From the NCBI GenBank assembly GCA_003249035.1, contig QBMK01000007.1, positions 62,001-126,000 on the forward strand: a stretch of DNA of 64,000 nt. The letters run 5' to 3'. The DNA is from Pseudanabaena sp. (GTDB lineage: Bacteria; Cyanobacteriota; Cyanobacteriia; Pseudanabaenales; Pseudanabaenaceae). Both the position numbers and the translations under genes were made by a program. This document shows, one piece after another, positions 38,327-47,037 of this stretch; the first letter of the stretch is position 1, and each line of letters opens with the position of its first letter. The notes beneath the pieces are model-generated. The model searched no databases. It was not told where the DNA came from and saw nothing but the letters and a program-made list of their open reading frames with translations.

Positions 38327-39415
38327 TCAAGCATTGCTATAGTTTGCAATTAGTTTGTCAAACCATTTCTCTAGGCGATCGCCCCATACTTCTAGAGAAT
38401 ACTCAGCTTCAAGTTGCTGGCGACAGGTAAAGCGATCGATTTGGTCTAATTTAGAAATTGCTTCAATCAAACCAGACACACTTCCCATTTCCACAAGAAA
38501 TCCTGTTTTGCCATGCCGAACGATCTCAGTAAGTCCTCCAGAACGATAGGATATTACAGGTACACCGCAGGCAAACGCCTCGATCGCAGCGTTTCCAAAT
38601 GCTTCAACCCAACGTGGTGTCATTAATAAAGCACTACATTGTCCTAGTTTTTGTTGTAACCCATCCGTAGATAAAAATCCTTCATAATGAAGTTCTGCTT
38701 TAGGAAAAGATGCTTGAATATTCAGCCAATAGCTCTGATCTTGGATTAATCCAAAAATATGTAAAGGGAATCCACTTTCCTGTGCTGCCTCTACAGAGTC
38801 TTCTAGTCCTTTCTCAGGAGAGATCCGTCCAACCCATGCAAGGCTCGGTTTGTCTGGCTTAGCAACAAAATTATATTGAGTCACATCAATCCCCTTACCC
38901 ATAATCATCAAGCGATCGCCATGGGTAAAAGTGTCAGCACAGGCGCGAGTATTCACCGCGATCGCATCAGGACAGAGCTGTGAGGTTTTGGACACCATCG
39001 CATCCATCACTGGGGAAAGTGACGACATACTGATCCAATGTGCGATCGGACAATTAAAAAATGGGGTCAGGTATAGAGGTAGCCAATCGTAGGCAAAGTT
39101 AAATAATAAATCGAACTGATTTTGCGATTCTCTAGCATAGCTCCACATGTTTTCAAGAACCGAGTTTTGTGGAATGACAACTATGTCAGCACCAACTTGA
39201 GTTTGGGCTGAAGTTTGAATATTACCAGCAATTTGGGTGAGCTTTGTGACATTGGTAACTGAACCTTCTGGCGCGACGATTTCCACTTCATGCCCTTTTG
39301 CCATCAGCGCCTTAGCCGCATTTTGCAAGGTCAATTCCACGCCTCCACCGATTCCTGATCCAAGTGCTCCCACAGGAGTAGACAAAAATAGCAATCGATA
39401 ATTTTTATTAGTCAT
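38327..39415 (-). CDS. Glycosyltransferase family 4 (tetrahydrobiopterin glucosyltransferase-like)
   Basis: A 362-residue GT-B enzyme. The N-terminal LLFLSTPVGALGSGIGGGVELTLQN is very close to what I recall for the cyanobacterial UDP-glucose:tetrahydrobiopterin glucosyltransferase group. The C-terminal half has LAWVGRISPEKGLEDSVEAA and EAFGNAAIEAFACGVPVISYRSGGLTEIV, the GT4 donor-binding motif with the EX7E pair. The proposed product is a glucosylated pterin, common in cyanobacteria. The family call is strong and the pterin substrate moderate. No pterin biosynthesis gene is adjacent. Confidence 0.82.
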   Translation of the reverse strand: MTNKNYRLLFLSTPVGALGSGIGGGVELTLQNAAKALMAKGHEVEIVAPEGSVTNVTKLTQIAGNIQTSAQTQVGADIVVIPQNSVLENMWSYARESQNQFDLLFNFAYDWLPLYLTPFFNCPIAHWISMSSLSPVMDAMVSKTSQLCPDAIAVNTRACADTFTHGDRLMIMGKGIDVTQYNFVAKPDKPSLAWVGRISPEKGLEDSVEAAQESGFPLHIFGLIQDQSYWLNIQASFPKAELHYEGFLSTDGLQQKLGQCSALLMTPRWVEAFGNAAIEAFACGVPVISYRSGGLTEIVRHGKTGFLVEMGSVSGLIEAISKLDQIDRFTCRQQLEAEYSLEVWGDRLEKWFDKLIANYSNA

Positions 39416-39557
39416 AGAACCTACGCATCAATTATGAAATCTTAGGGGCAATTTATGAATCCCCCTAAGATTTACTTTTAACGAATTACAGCAATTATCC
39501 ATCAAGCGGTCAAAAAAATTCTTGATTTGGGTTTGGGCGCAAAGCACGAACTATACT

Positions 39558-40685
39558 CTATTTCATCCCGATTAAACCTTTGGTAAGTCGTTTAATGGCA
39601 GCTCCAGCGACATCGCGATAACGTAGCTCACCACAGAGGATTTTACCCATACGTTGACTGGCACTGGGGCGCTTCACTCCCATTTTGTAACCAAAACTAG
39701 GGATGCGATAGAAAATATTGGCAATGCGCTGCGCCCATACCATGTCTTCACCCCATTCCTCTTGGACTTTGAGAGTATATTGCTTGAGTGCGTCAGTGTT
39801 ACCGCCGATCGCTTGATCGATCGCTTGACCTGCATACATACCAGTTAAGAGCGATGGACGAATACCTTCAGCAGTGAAAGGATCGACAATACAGGCTGAT
39901 TCACCAGTAAGTAGTGCATTTTGAGTATGCAGTGGTTGATTGCCATCCCATAGACAAATCGGATGTCCAAATTGCTTCATAGAAGTAACATTAATTCCAA
40001 ATTCCTGAGCATATTTAGCGGCAATCTCCTTCAGATTTTGCTTTTCGCCGCCAATAAAGGTTCCAGCACCGATGGAATATCCATCAGCTTTAGGGAAGTT
40101 CCAAATATATCCATTTTGAACGGAACCAAAATCAAAGTGAGCGGCACTAGTATCAGGATCAGGATGTGGGGCTTCGACTTCGAGTGCTGCTCCCATGCGA
40201 CGCTTACGTTCTTTAAACCCTAGCCATTTTGCCATGGAGCCTTTTGCCCCATCAGCGGCAATCACATATTTGGCTTCAAAAACATCATTTTCGGTTTTGA
40301 CTAACCAGCGATCGCTTTTCCACTCAATGCCTGTAACTCCAGTATTATCGCGAAGCTCAACCCCTAGTTTTTGGGCTTGTTGCACGAGGTAATGATCAAA
40401 AACATCGCGGCGCACCATCCAGACTGGTTCTTTAGTTTCTAGGGCGACGAGTTCAGGATCGCCCATTTGCCATGTGTAGCGAATTTGTTGGACTGTCAAA
40501 GAAACTGCTGGCGAAAAGTCAAAGTCAAACCACTCCTGTACCATTGGCGAAACGCCACCACCACAAGGCTTATAGCGAGGCAGGCTCTCTTTTTCGAGTA
40601 ACAAAACCGAACGTCCGCGTTTTGCCAAATGATAGGATGCTGAACCACCAGATGGGCCTGCTCCCACAACAATGCAGTCGTACAT
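39558..40685 (-). CDS. Geranylgeranyl-reductase-family FAD oxidoreductase
   Basis: A 375-residue flavoprotein. The N-terminal dinucleotide motif VVGAGPSGGSASYHLAKRG is followed by LLLEKESLPRYKPCGGGVS, the signature of the geranylgeranyl reductase family. A VIAADGAKGSMAKWLG block and GESACIVDPFTAEGIRPSLLTG supply the other FAD contacts. It is shorter and different from ChlP at its ends, so I do not assign chlP. Likely role: reduction of prenyl double bonds or a related oxidation in lipid metabolism. It lies 142 nt upstream of the GT4 gene on the same strand. Confidence 0.85.
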   Translation of the reverse strand: MYDCIVVGAGPSGGSASYHLAKRGRSVLLLEKESLPRYKPCGGGVSPMVQEWFDFDFSPAVSLTVQQIRYTWQMGDPELVALETKEPVWMVRRDVFDHYLVQQAQKLGVELRDNTGVTGIEWKSDRWLVKTENDVFEAKYVIAADGAKGSMAKWLGFKERKRRMGAALEVEAPHPDPDTSAAHFDFGSVQNGYIWNFPKADGYSIGAGTFIGGEKQNLKEIAAKYAQEFGINVTSMKQFGHPICLWDGNQPLHTQNALLTGESACIVDPFTAEGIRPSLLTGMYAGQAIDQAIGGNTDALKQYTLKVQEEWGEDMVWAQRIANIFYRIPSFGYKMGVKRPSASQRMGKILCGELRYRDVAGAAIKRLTKGLIGMK

Positions 40686-41001
40686 AAGAAGAAATTGTTT
40701 TTAGGTGAAAGTACAAGAAAATCCCCTAGATTCTAACCCTAAATAGTAAAGTAACGTGCGATCGCCATTGCACATACTGAAATTTCAACTTATTAGCGAC
40801 ATAAATTGTCCAATTTTGAGACAATTTATGTCTCATTGAATTTTTCTTAAATCCTTAAATTGTCCCAAAGTTGAAGAATTAATTTTTATCTACATATCCT
40901 GACATTACCTACTATCCATGTCTTTTGATATCGCCCAGTTTCGGATCTGTAAGTTATTTTCGTGAAGACTTTATTTAGATAGAATCTAAGTATTTCAAAG
41001 A
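40686..41001. other. Gap with an inverted repeat
   Basis: Thirteen-bp perfect arms GACATAAATTGTC (40798-40810) and GACAATTTATGTC (40820-40832) with a 9-nt loop. No T-run follows on the minus strand, so a terminator role for the upstream pair is uncertain; an operator for the flavoprotein gene is an alternative. Nothing else recognised. Confidence 0.5.
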
Positions 41002-41385
41002 TTAGCTGACCTGTTGCTTGAGAAAACTTGGAATGTCAATCTGTCTTCGGGAATTCATTCGCGAGTTGTTTGTATAGAGCAGACTTTCGGATACAGCAGA
41101 GAGTATCTCAGGATCTTGAGTAGAGGATCTAACTAAATTAAGGAACAACCTCTCAATTTTTTGCATTGACTCAATAACTCGGTGCTTAATCTTGATCTGG
41201 TCGGTAGCTGACCAGAAAAATTCAGATTCATCGACTGAGCAGTTAGTCATGAGAAGCTTAATCTCATCCATTAAATAATTCACATACATAGCACCATCTT
41301 GCGGCTGATCAAAATCATCCTGCACCAATCGAGGCTGAAATTGATGCGTATAGATAGGGGGAGTAGGGAAGGCATCACTTTGCAT
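41002..41385 (-). CDS. Hypothetical protein, tandem paralogue B
   Basis: A 127-residue protein of unknown function from the Met at 41385; a GGAG (41391-41394) sits 5 nt ahead of it and inside the 10-nt gap to the preceding gene. The earlier Met at 41427 would overlap that gene. A Pro-rich N-terminus is followed by a helical block LMDEIKLLMTNCSVDESEFFWSA (core near residues 40-62) and by KIERLFLNLVRSS, with no membrane segment. The core resembles that of the gene upstream. Probably cotranscribed with it. Confidence 0.65.
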   Translation of the reverse strand: MQSDAFPTPPIYTHQFQPRLVQDDFDQPQDGAMYVNYLMDEIKLLMTNCSVDESEFFWSATDQIKIKHRVIESMQKIERLFLNLVRSSTQDPEILSAVSESLLYTNNSRMNSRRQIDIPSFLKQQVS

Positions 41386-41395
41386 ATATACTCCG

Positions 41396-41803
41396 TTAAT
41401 TATGTGTTGCAAGGTCGGAATTAACATTACGTCTGCGACGATCGCCTTTGTGTTTAGCTAGTTGTGTAGACAGATGCAGCTTAGGATAAGGTAAATCTGC
41501 TAAGACCTCTAAAAGTCGCGAAAAATCTCTCTGTTTACGTCTACCACTAAGAAATTGAGGCACTTCTGATGGGTTTGTAGTTTTTTGCAAGCAATGACGG
41601 AGATTCGCGATCGCATTCCAAAAGCTACACAGCTCTTCGTAAGTACAGACTAATAAAAATGATTCGATCTCGCTCATCAAATGAGAAAAACGATCTGCAA
41701 TACTAGGCCGAACATCAAACTGTGATGTTTGAGATGGTGAACTAGGTAATGAACTAGATATTACATTTAGGTGACGTTTGGGTAATTTTTTTGGGGCGCT
41801 CAT
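41396..41803 (-). CDS. Hypothetical protein, tandem paralogue A
   Basis: A 135-residue basic protein of unknown function. A low-complexity Ser/Lys-rich N-terminus is followed by LMSEIESFLLVCTYEELCSFWNA and then SRLLEVLADLP. The first block aligns with the next gene at L-M-x-E-I, C-S/T, E and F-W-x-A. A Shine-Dalgarno (AGGAA) lies 8 nt ahead of the ATG. No domain recognised, no signal peptide. The C-terminus is strongly basic (KHKGDRRRR), which could bind nucleic acid, but that is guesswork. Confidence 0.62.
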   Translation of the reverse strand: MSAPKKLPKRHLNVISSSLPSSPSQTSQFDVRPSIADRFSHLMSEIESFLLVCTYEELCSFWNAIANLRHCLQKTTNPSEVPQFLSGRRKQRDFSRLLEVLADLPYPKLHLSTQLAKHKGDRRRRNVNSDLATHN

Positions 41804-42649
41804 GTTTCAATTCCTATATTTGTGAATTTATACGAGAAGTAAAAGTCTTTTTTTGTCGTAAAAAATATTTTCCTATTGCTATATATGCTTCCCAGTGATA
41901 CAAGAGTTAAATACTTCTGTAGGTATAGGTAGGTGCGTCGAACAGGTATTGCGATGGTCTTGAAGACGAATAAATCAATTTCTTATTCTTTGATGACGAA
42001 TAGTTTACGCTTCAAGCTCCAATTTGCACACCAGAAAAGATAGTATTTTTTGTCAGTAAATACATGAATAGAATCAAGAATATTAATTAGGAATACGATT
42101 AAAACTTTGCAGTTAAATTAATCTAAAGACATTCTGTTAATTGTTTGTAAATTTAGAAGTTGCAATTGTATTGATTTAAAAAATAATTATTAATTTCAAA
42201 GATTCTTGTTCAATTCGCTAGGTCATTTCGCTAGATGCGTTGTAGAAATTCAAAATCAAGATTTTATATTTGTAAATTTTAGATTTAGCTGAACTTGTTA
42301 CTAATCTGGGAGCCATGAGCCTCTATTAGATAGTCGTATCCCAATTTGGTGAATAATTGCTGAGGTCGCTGCAATGCTTCCTTTTGGCAATTGTTCTTTT
42401 TTGCAATAACTATGTTTTGATGCAAAGAGAATATCAGAAAAGACAAGAAAAAATTGGCTTTTATCCAAGCCAATGTCAGACTAAATCATGATCAAGTAAA
42501 AATTTAGATAAATCTATTGCAAATGCAAAAATATATGTTATTTATCTAGCTTGAAAAACATGAAAATGCTTATTAAATTATCCGTAAATTGTAATAGTTA
42601 GTCATTGATCGATGGTGATTAATTTAACCGCAGGATAATTTGTTAGTAC
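41804..42649. other. AT-rich gap upstream of the NB-ARC gene
   Basis: About 850 nt of low-GC sequence with no supported gene. The 62-codon minus-strand frame at 42285-42473 has no recognisable motif and no Shine-Dalgarno I can defend. It should contain the promoters for the paralogue pair (minus) and for the NB-ARC gene (plus). Confidence 0.45.
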
Positions 42650-42781
42650 ATGACAAATCCAGAAGATGATCAATTTTTCTTTGGATTTTATATGGATTAT
42701 GAGATTTCAATAGCAAAAGACTGTTCTAACTTTTGCTACTTCATAACCCGACACATTCCGGCAACGAGACATAAAATTTAG
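42650..42781 (+). CDS. Possible 43-codon leader ORF before the NB-ARC gene
   Basis: An ATG at 42650 opens a short frame (MTNPEDDQFFFGFYMDYEIS...) ending with TAG at 42779-42781. The stop overlaps the first base of the GAGGAG Shine-Dalgarno of the NB-ARC gene, 13 nt before its ATG. The peptide is acidic and aromatic, with no known relative. Placement suggests a leader or small partner; chance cannot be excluded in AT-rich DNA. Confidence 0.25.
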   Translation: MTNPEDDQFFFGFYMDYEISIAKDCSNFCYFITRHIPATRHKI

Positions 42782-42786
42782 AGGAG
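42781..42786 (+). promoter_or_regulatory. Strong Shine-Dalgarno for the NB-ARC gene
   Basis: GAGGAG is followed by 8 nt and then ATG at 42795. It is among the best ribosome binding sites in the window and fixes this start codon. Confidence 0.8.
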
Positions 42787-42794
42787 TTACGAGT

Positions 42795-44885
42795 ATGACT
42801 ACGATAGCTTGTGAGGAAGCGATCAAAGTTCTTGATGCGGTAATGGGCAAAAAACGCCTAAGCGACATTGAAGATCAAGTGTTCCGTCAAACATTGGAAG
42901 GTGAGACTTATCAAAAGATTGCTGTAAGATGCGGATACGATGCTTCATATATTCGCGATGTTGGTTATCGCCTATGGAAAAAATTGTCTGCTGCCTTTGG
43001 TGAGCATGTAAGCAAGAAGAATCTACAAGTTGTGTTGAGAGCTCAGTCCAATAAGTTGCAGAATAAGGTTGTGCCAGAGCAATCGATCTCACCCAACCTT
43101 CACAATGCTAATCCGATCGCTGTTGATGTGAATGCCAAAAGATGCGATTGGGGTAATGCGATCGATACCACAATTTTTTATGGTCGTAATGAAGAACTTA
43201 CCACAGCCAAAAATTGGGTTCTCAGCGATGGTTGCCGTCTCTTAAGCGTGATTGGAATGGGTGGCATCGGTAAAACTGCTTTTGCAACAAAGCTTGTAGA
43301 AGAGATGCAATCACAATTCACTTTGATTGTTTGGAAATCTCTCCGCAATGCACCGACCATAGAAACTGTACTTGCCGAATTGGTAAGCTTTTTGACAAAT
43401 CAGGAGATCTCAACCTTACCGCAAGATTTAAATGGGCTGTTGGGAATATTCATTCCAGTACTAAAGCAATCGCGCTGCTTGATTGTGTTGGATAATGTCG
43501 AGTCAATCCTCCGCAGTGGTGAGACCACAGGACGCTATAGTCTAGGATATGAAGGCTATAGTGAGTTATTTCGTCAAGTTGGCGAAGTGCGCCATCAAAG
43601 TTGTTTGATTCTGACCAGTCGAGAGAAGCCCCATAATGTGCTTCCTCCTGATAGCAACGATCGTATGGTCCGTTCTCTACAATTGGATGGCTTAAAAGAA
43701 GAAGCGTTATATCTATTTCAAACAGGATTGGAGATCACCTCAGAAACTCGCAAGTTGCTCGACATTTATGGTGGCAATCCCCAATCTCTGAAGGTAGTTG
43801 CACGTTCTATCCAAAGCACATTCAATGGTGATATACAAGAATTTCTCGATCATGACGCGAGTGTTTTCGGTGCTATTCGCGATCTCCTCGATCAACAGTA
43901 TGATCGTCTCTCTGCACGCGAGCAGGAGGTGATGTTTTGGCTAGCGATCGAGCGTGAACCAATCACTACCGACAATCTCCGTCAGGACATCGTGCCAATA
44001 GTTTCTAAATCCCAAATTTTTGACTCAGTGGATTCTCTGCGTTGGCGATCTCTAATCGAAAAGAATGCCAATAGCTACACTCAGCAGCCTATGGTAATGG
44101 AGTATATGACAGATCTCTTGATCGAGATGACCTACAACGAAGTAGTTGAGCGCAACCCTGACTTCTTGATGAGCTATGCCCTTGTTCAACATCGCGCCGA
44201 AGACTACATCCGCGAGACTCAGATTCATCAAATTTTGCAACCACTCACCAATCGACTCTTGGCGCACTATGGCAATGTCGATACTATGAAACGTGAGTTA
44301 CATAGCATCATTGAGGCTTTAAATGATCGTAAAACTGCTATCGGCTATGCGCAATCCAATATTATGAATCTGCTTAGAGCATCGCAAACCGATCTCGCTA
44401 AAAGCTTTTGTCGATTCCCAGAACAGGTGACCGAGCATTCTGATCTGCAAATTTTAGAGAGACTGCTTGAAAGCGATCGCGCGGGTGGACTTGCCACATG
44501 GGATCATCGTATTCCTTGGGCAAATAATCCTCTTGCTCAACAAACGTCTGAATCAAAAACAAAAATTCGCAGCAAGAATATCTATTATCAATGGACAGAA
44601 GGTTCTCTCGAACAGTTGAAACAAGAACTGAAGCAGCAGCCCAAACTCCGCAAGCGTTACTACGCTTGGTTGAACGAGACAGAATTTGCAAAGATCGATG
44701 CTAATTTTGAAGCTGTTAAAATTACGGATACGCTCAATCAAACCGTTGATGCTAGGTTGGTCTTTATCAATGAAGTCAATATTGTTGAGCCTCCCGTAGG
44801 ATTGCCAACCCCTAGCGATCGTCGTGACCAAGCTCGGAAAAACAAGCAAGATATGCGAGCTAATCGTCTTAAAAAGCACTGTTAA
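42795..44885 (+). CDS. STAND NTPase: vMAP-type HTH plus NB-ARC, atypical C-terminus
   Basis: A 696-residue protein. Residues 1-85 resemble the vWA-MoxR-associated N-terminal HTH domain (LSDIEDQVFRQTLEGETYQKIA...YIRDVGYRLWKKLS). An NB-ARC NTPase follows: YGRNEEL, Walker A GMGGIGKT (154-161), Walker B LIVLDNVE (229-236), LILTSREKP (271-279), then winged-helix and helical regions to about 520. In cyanobacterial relatives this part normally leads into pentapeptide or WD40 repeats. Here the last 170 residues contain neither; they are charged, with YYQWTEGSLEQLKQELKQQ, and end in a basic tail. STAND proteins are signal switches that oligomerise on ligand binding, and some act in phage defence. The ligand and output here are unknown. 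Confidence 0.82.
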   Translation: MTTIACEEAIKVLDAVMGKKRLSDIEDQVFRQTLEGETYQKIAVRCGYDASYIRDVGYRLWKKLSAAFGEHVSKKNLQVVLRAQSNKLQNKVVPEQSISPNLHNANPIAVDVNAKRCDWGNAIDTTIFYGRNEELTTAKNWVLSDGCRLLSVIGMGGIGKTAFATKLVEEMQSQFTLIVWKSLRNAPTIETVLAELVSFLTNQEISTLPQDLNGLLGIFIPVLKQSRCLIVLDNVESILRSGETTGRYSLGYEGYSELFRQVGEVRHQSCLILTSREKPHNVLPPDSNDRMVRSLQLDGLKEEALYLFQTGLEITSETRKLLDIYGGNPQSLKVVARSIQSTFNGDIQEFLDHDASVFGAIRDLLDQQYDRLSAREQEVMFWLAIEREPITTDNLRQDIVPIVSKSQIFDSVDSLRWRSLIEKNANSYTQQPMVMEYMTDLLIEMTYNEVVERNPDFLMSYALVQHRAEDYIRETQIHQILQPLTNRLLAHYGNVDTMKRELHSIIEALNDRKTAIGYAQSNIMNLLRASQTDLAKSFCRFPEQVTEHSDLQILERLLESDRAGGLATWDHRIPWANNPLAQQTSESKTKIRSKNIYYQWTEGSLEQLKQELKQQPKLRKRYYAWLNETEFAKIDANFEAVKITDTLNQTVDARLVFINEVNIVEPPVGLPTPSDRRDQARKNKQDMRANRLKKHC

Positions 44886-44934
44886 ACATTGCGAAAAAAA
44901 GCTTCTCTTTAGGAAGCTTTTTTTCGCAATGTTT
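44884..44934 (+). terminator. Terminator of the NB-ARC gene
   Basis: Perfect 22-bp arms (44884-44905 and 44913-44934) around TCTTTAG; the stem includes GAAAAAAAGCTTC/GAAGCTTTTTTTC and starts on the stop codon. Confidence 0.85.
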
Positions 44935-44948
44935 GGCTTGAGCCTAAT

Positions 44949-45096
44949 CTAAAAAAACTAAGTACAGGACAAAAAGCTTGAAACGCGCTCCCAGCAAGGG
45001 CTTGAGGCAATATACCCAAAAGCCTTACCTAGTAACGGTTTCAGGGGATTTTGGCGTTCTATTTTTGATTTTTTGTCCTGTACTTAGCTAAAAAAA
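44949..45096. mobile_element. 130-bp MITE with 18-bp terminal repeats and 9-bp target duplication
   Basis: The element at 44958-45087 has perfect inverted ends CTAAGTACAGGACAAAAA (44958-44975) and its complement at 45070-45087. It is flanked on both sides by the direct repeat CTAAAAAAA (44949-44957 and 45088-45096). There is no coding capacity. These are the marks of a miniature inverted-repeat transposable element moved in trans. The parent transposase is not in the window. Confidence 0.88.
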
Positions 45097-45222
45097 TTTA
45101 AAAAGTATTGCAAATTAATGCCTTTAATTTTGGGGCGGCACTTTTGAGTGTTAATCTCTGTTTTTAAATTTATGGTCAAACTCAAATTAGAGTTTGACTT
45201 TGTCCGATTATCCTTGAGATTA

Positions 45223-45304
45223 TATAGCAATGAAAGCTTTGCTTGGGACATAAAACCCAAATAAAGCTTTCATTGCTATAGATATAGCGGAAGCTATATC
45301 TATA
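45223..45304. repeat. Dispersed repeat TATAGCAATGAAAG, copy 1, with two overlapping hairpins
   Basis: Perfect 18-bp arms TATAGCAATGAAAGCTTT (45223-45240) and 45263-45280, with an inner TTGGG/CCCAA stem. A second stem (TATAGATATAGC, 45277-45288, with 45293-45304) shares 45277-45280 with the first. The sequence 45221-45265 is closely repeated at 59373-59419. Located between the MITE and the epimerase stop; no gene. Confidence 0.75.
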
Positions 45305-45375
45305 GGACATAGGCTGATTCATGAATTGTTCCTTATTAAAATAAGTCTTTCAAGTTATTTCTGTGTAAGTCCTTC

Positions 45376-46311
45376 TCATTTAACCTCAGCAAGCAAATTT
45401 CCTAAACGAGGATATTTGGAAACCAAACCAAAGGTTTCAGGAGAGACAACATCATAAGTGAAGTCTCTTTGAGCAATGCAAAAACGATCCCATTCCGCGA
45501 CTTCGATCCGAAATAATTTAATCACGGTATCAACCAAGAATGGAGTTAATTCAAATTGCCAACCAACCTTTAGATTTAAATATTCGCAAAATTGTGCGAT
45601 TAAATCCTGAGCGGTTAAGCGTTGCATTCCCAAGACAAGACGGGCAGGAGATTGTAAGTCTGAGTGTGTGGTAAGCAGATATGTAACGACCTGAGCAATA
45701 TCGATCGCATGAACAAAATGGAAACTACCATCGGCTTTTAAAAATCTCGCGTAGGGTACATATTTGAGAATATCTTTGAGCCCTTTGGAGAGATGCGAAT
45801 AGGGTTTATCAGATGCTCCACCAAAAACTAGAGTGGGGAAAACGGTAATTAAGCGATCGCGGATAATCGAATTTTCCACGGTTTCTAGACAAGCATATTT
45901 TGAGGCTATGTAAGGTGTGCCAATTTGTCCTGCTTCAGGAATAATCTGATTATGAGAATCAAGAATGCTTGCTGTGGAGAAGTAGATGGCGCGTTCGCAC
46001 ACTTGTGGGTCGAGCATCGAAAATAGCTCAATGGTTTTATCTCGGTTAACTACAAAAGCTTCTTCTCCCCCCCAAGCAGCGGCGGTACTCACCACAAATT
46101 CCATCGTGCAGAGCAGGTCTTTGTAATTGCCGATATTCTGCATAGAGTCTTCGATAACATGGACATTAGGGCGATCGCTGAGGCTGATTTGTAATTTATT
46201 GCGATCGCGTACCAGTAGATATAGCTCATAATCAGTTTTTGATAAAAGCATCTCGATCAAATAATGACCAACGCATCCACTCGCACCTGTAATAAAGACT
46301 TTTTTTGGCAT
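45376..46311 (-). CDS. NAD-dependent epimerase/dehydratase (extended SDR)
   Basis: About 311 residues from the Met at 46311 (MPKKVFITGASGCVGHYL); a frame start at 46347 adds 12 residues without family resemblance. The nucleotide loop TGASGCVG lies at 8-15, and the catalytic YxxxK is Y134/K138 in YIASK. Ser residues of FSTAS precede it. The substrate-binding C-terminal part has VHAIDIAQVVTYLL. Substrate unknown: sugar-nucleotide epimerase, dihydroflavonol-type reductase or sterol-type dehydrogenase are all possible. It stands alone. Confidence 0.85.
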   Translation of the reverse strand: MPKKVFITGASGCVGHYLIEMLLSKTDYELYLLVRDRNKLQISLSDRPNVHVIEDSMQNIGNYKDLLCTMEFVVSTAAAWGGEEAFVVNRDKTIELFSMLDPQVCERAIYFSTASILDSHNQIIPEAGQIGTPYIASKYACLETVENSIIRDRLITVFPTLVFGGASDKPYSHLSKGLKDILKYVPYARFLKADGSFHFVHAIDIAQVVTYLLTTHSDLQSPARLVLGMQRLTAQDLIAQFCEYLNLKVGWQFELTPFLVDTVIKLFRIEVAEWDRFCIAQRDFTYDVVSPETFGLVSKYPRLGNLLAEVK

Positions 46312-47037
46312 TCTCTTAAATAATTGAATTTTAATAATGGTTAACAAAAATGGCGCAAAGTACCACTTTTATTAATTATCCGAACGATTAATATATCCTT
46401 CACGACAGGTTGAATTCTTATTTGCTAAGTAGTTGGGCTTAATTAAAAACCAGAGCTAAAACCATTTGCGAGAGCTGCGCGTTCGCAACAGGTTTTAGAG
46501 TTTTATATAATTGCTCCTAGCTAATTAGAATTGTTTTCGACTTGATTAAATCAAAAATTTCGACAAACCTAGCGAAGTTTGATTATCTATTTTTTCACGC
46601 TTTATGACTCTTTTTTACTTTCCAACATGTCTAAAATACCAGTCCAATTGGACAATAGGGATTTTAATCTTTTATCACTCTATCTTCTACACATAGAGAT
46701 TCTGAGACTCTTGACAAAGTTTCAAACCCTATGCCAGATTGAGTTTCATTTTTTGCCAGTTGACAAATAGCTCTGGTTTATACACCTTGAACATGGCAAA
46801 TATGTAGTTTAAAAATCCTCATTATTCTAAAGATTGGTTGTGATAAATATAGACACATGACTGGCTTTAATCAAAAGTAGTCATTATATTTTCAGTACTG
46901 TATGCGCGGTTAAATTATCACTCTTAAAATTGCTAGATTCTTGAAACCCTCATTAATAGGCTAATATAAAAGATTAAGCAAACTTTTAATCATTGTTGCT
47001 AATAAATTTATAAGTATATTTACTCAGGCAGACCTGC
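46312..47037. other. Gap between divergent epimerase and helicase genes
   Basis: About 725 nt. A stem-loop lies at 46456-46498: CTAAAACC/GGTTTTAG outer arms and an inner TTGCGA/TCGCAA stem around GAGCTGCGCGT. No gene supported; the 63-codon frame at 46579-46770 shows no motif. Confidence 0.5.

Noticed and set aside
40798-40832. Inverted repeat considered as a terminator
   Set aside because: No T-rich tail on the relevant strand; kept only as a note in the gap entry.
42285-42473. 62-codon minus-strand frame in the AT-rich gap
   Set aside because: Composition is that of random AT-rich DNA; no relatives or start signal recognised.
46579-46770. 63-codon plus-strand frame before the Ski2-type helicase
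   Set aside because: No motif and no start signal; probably chance.
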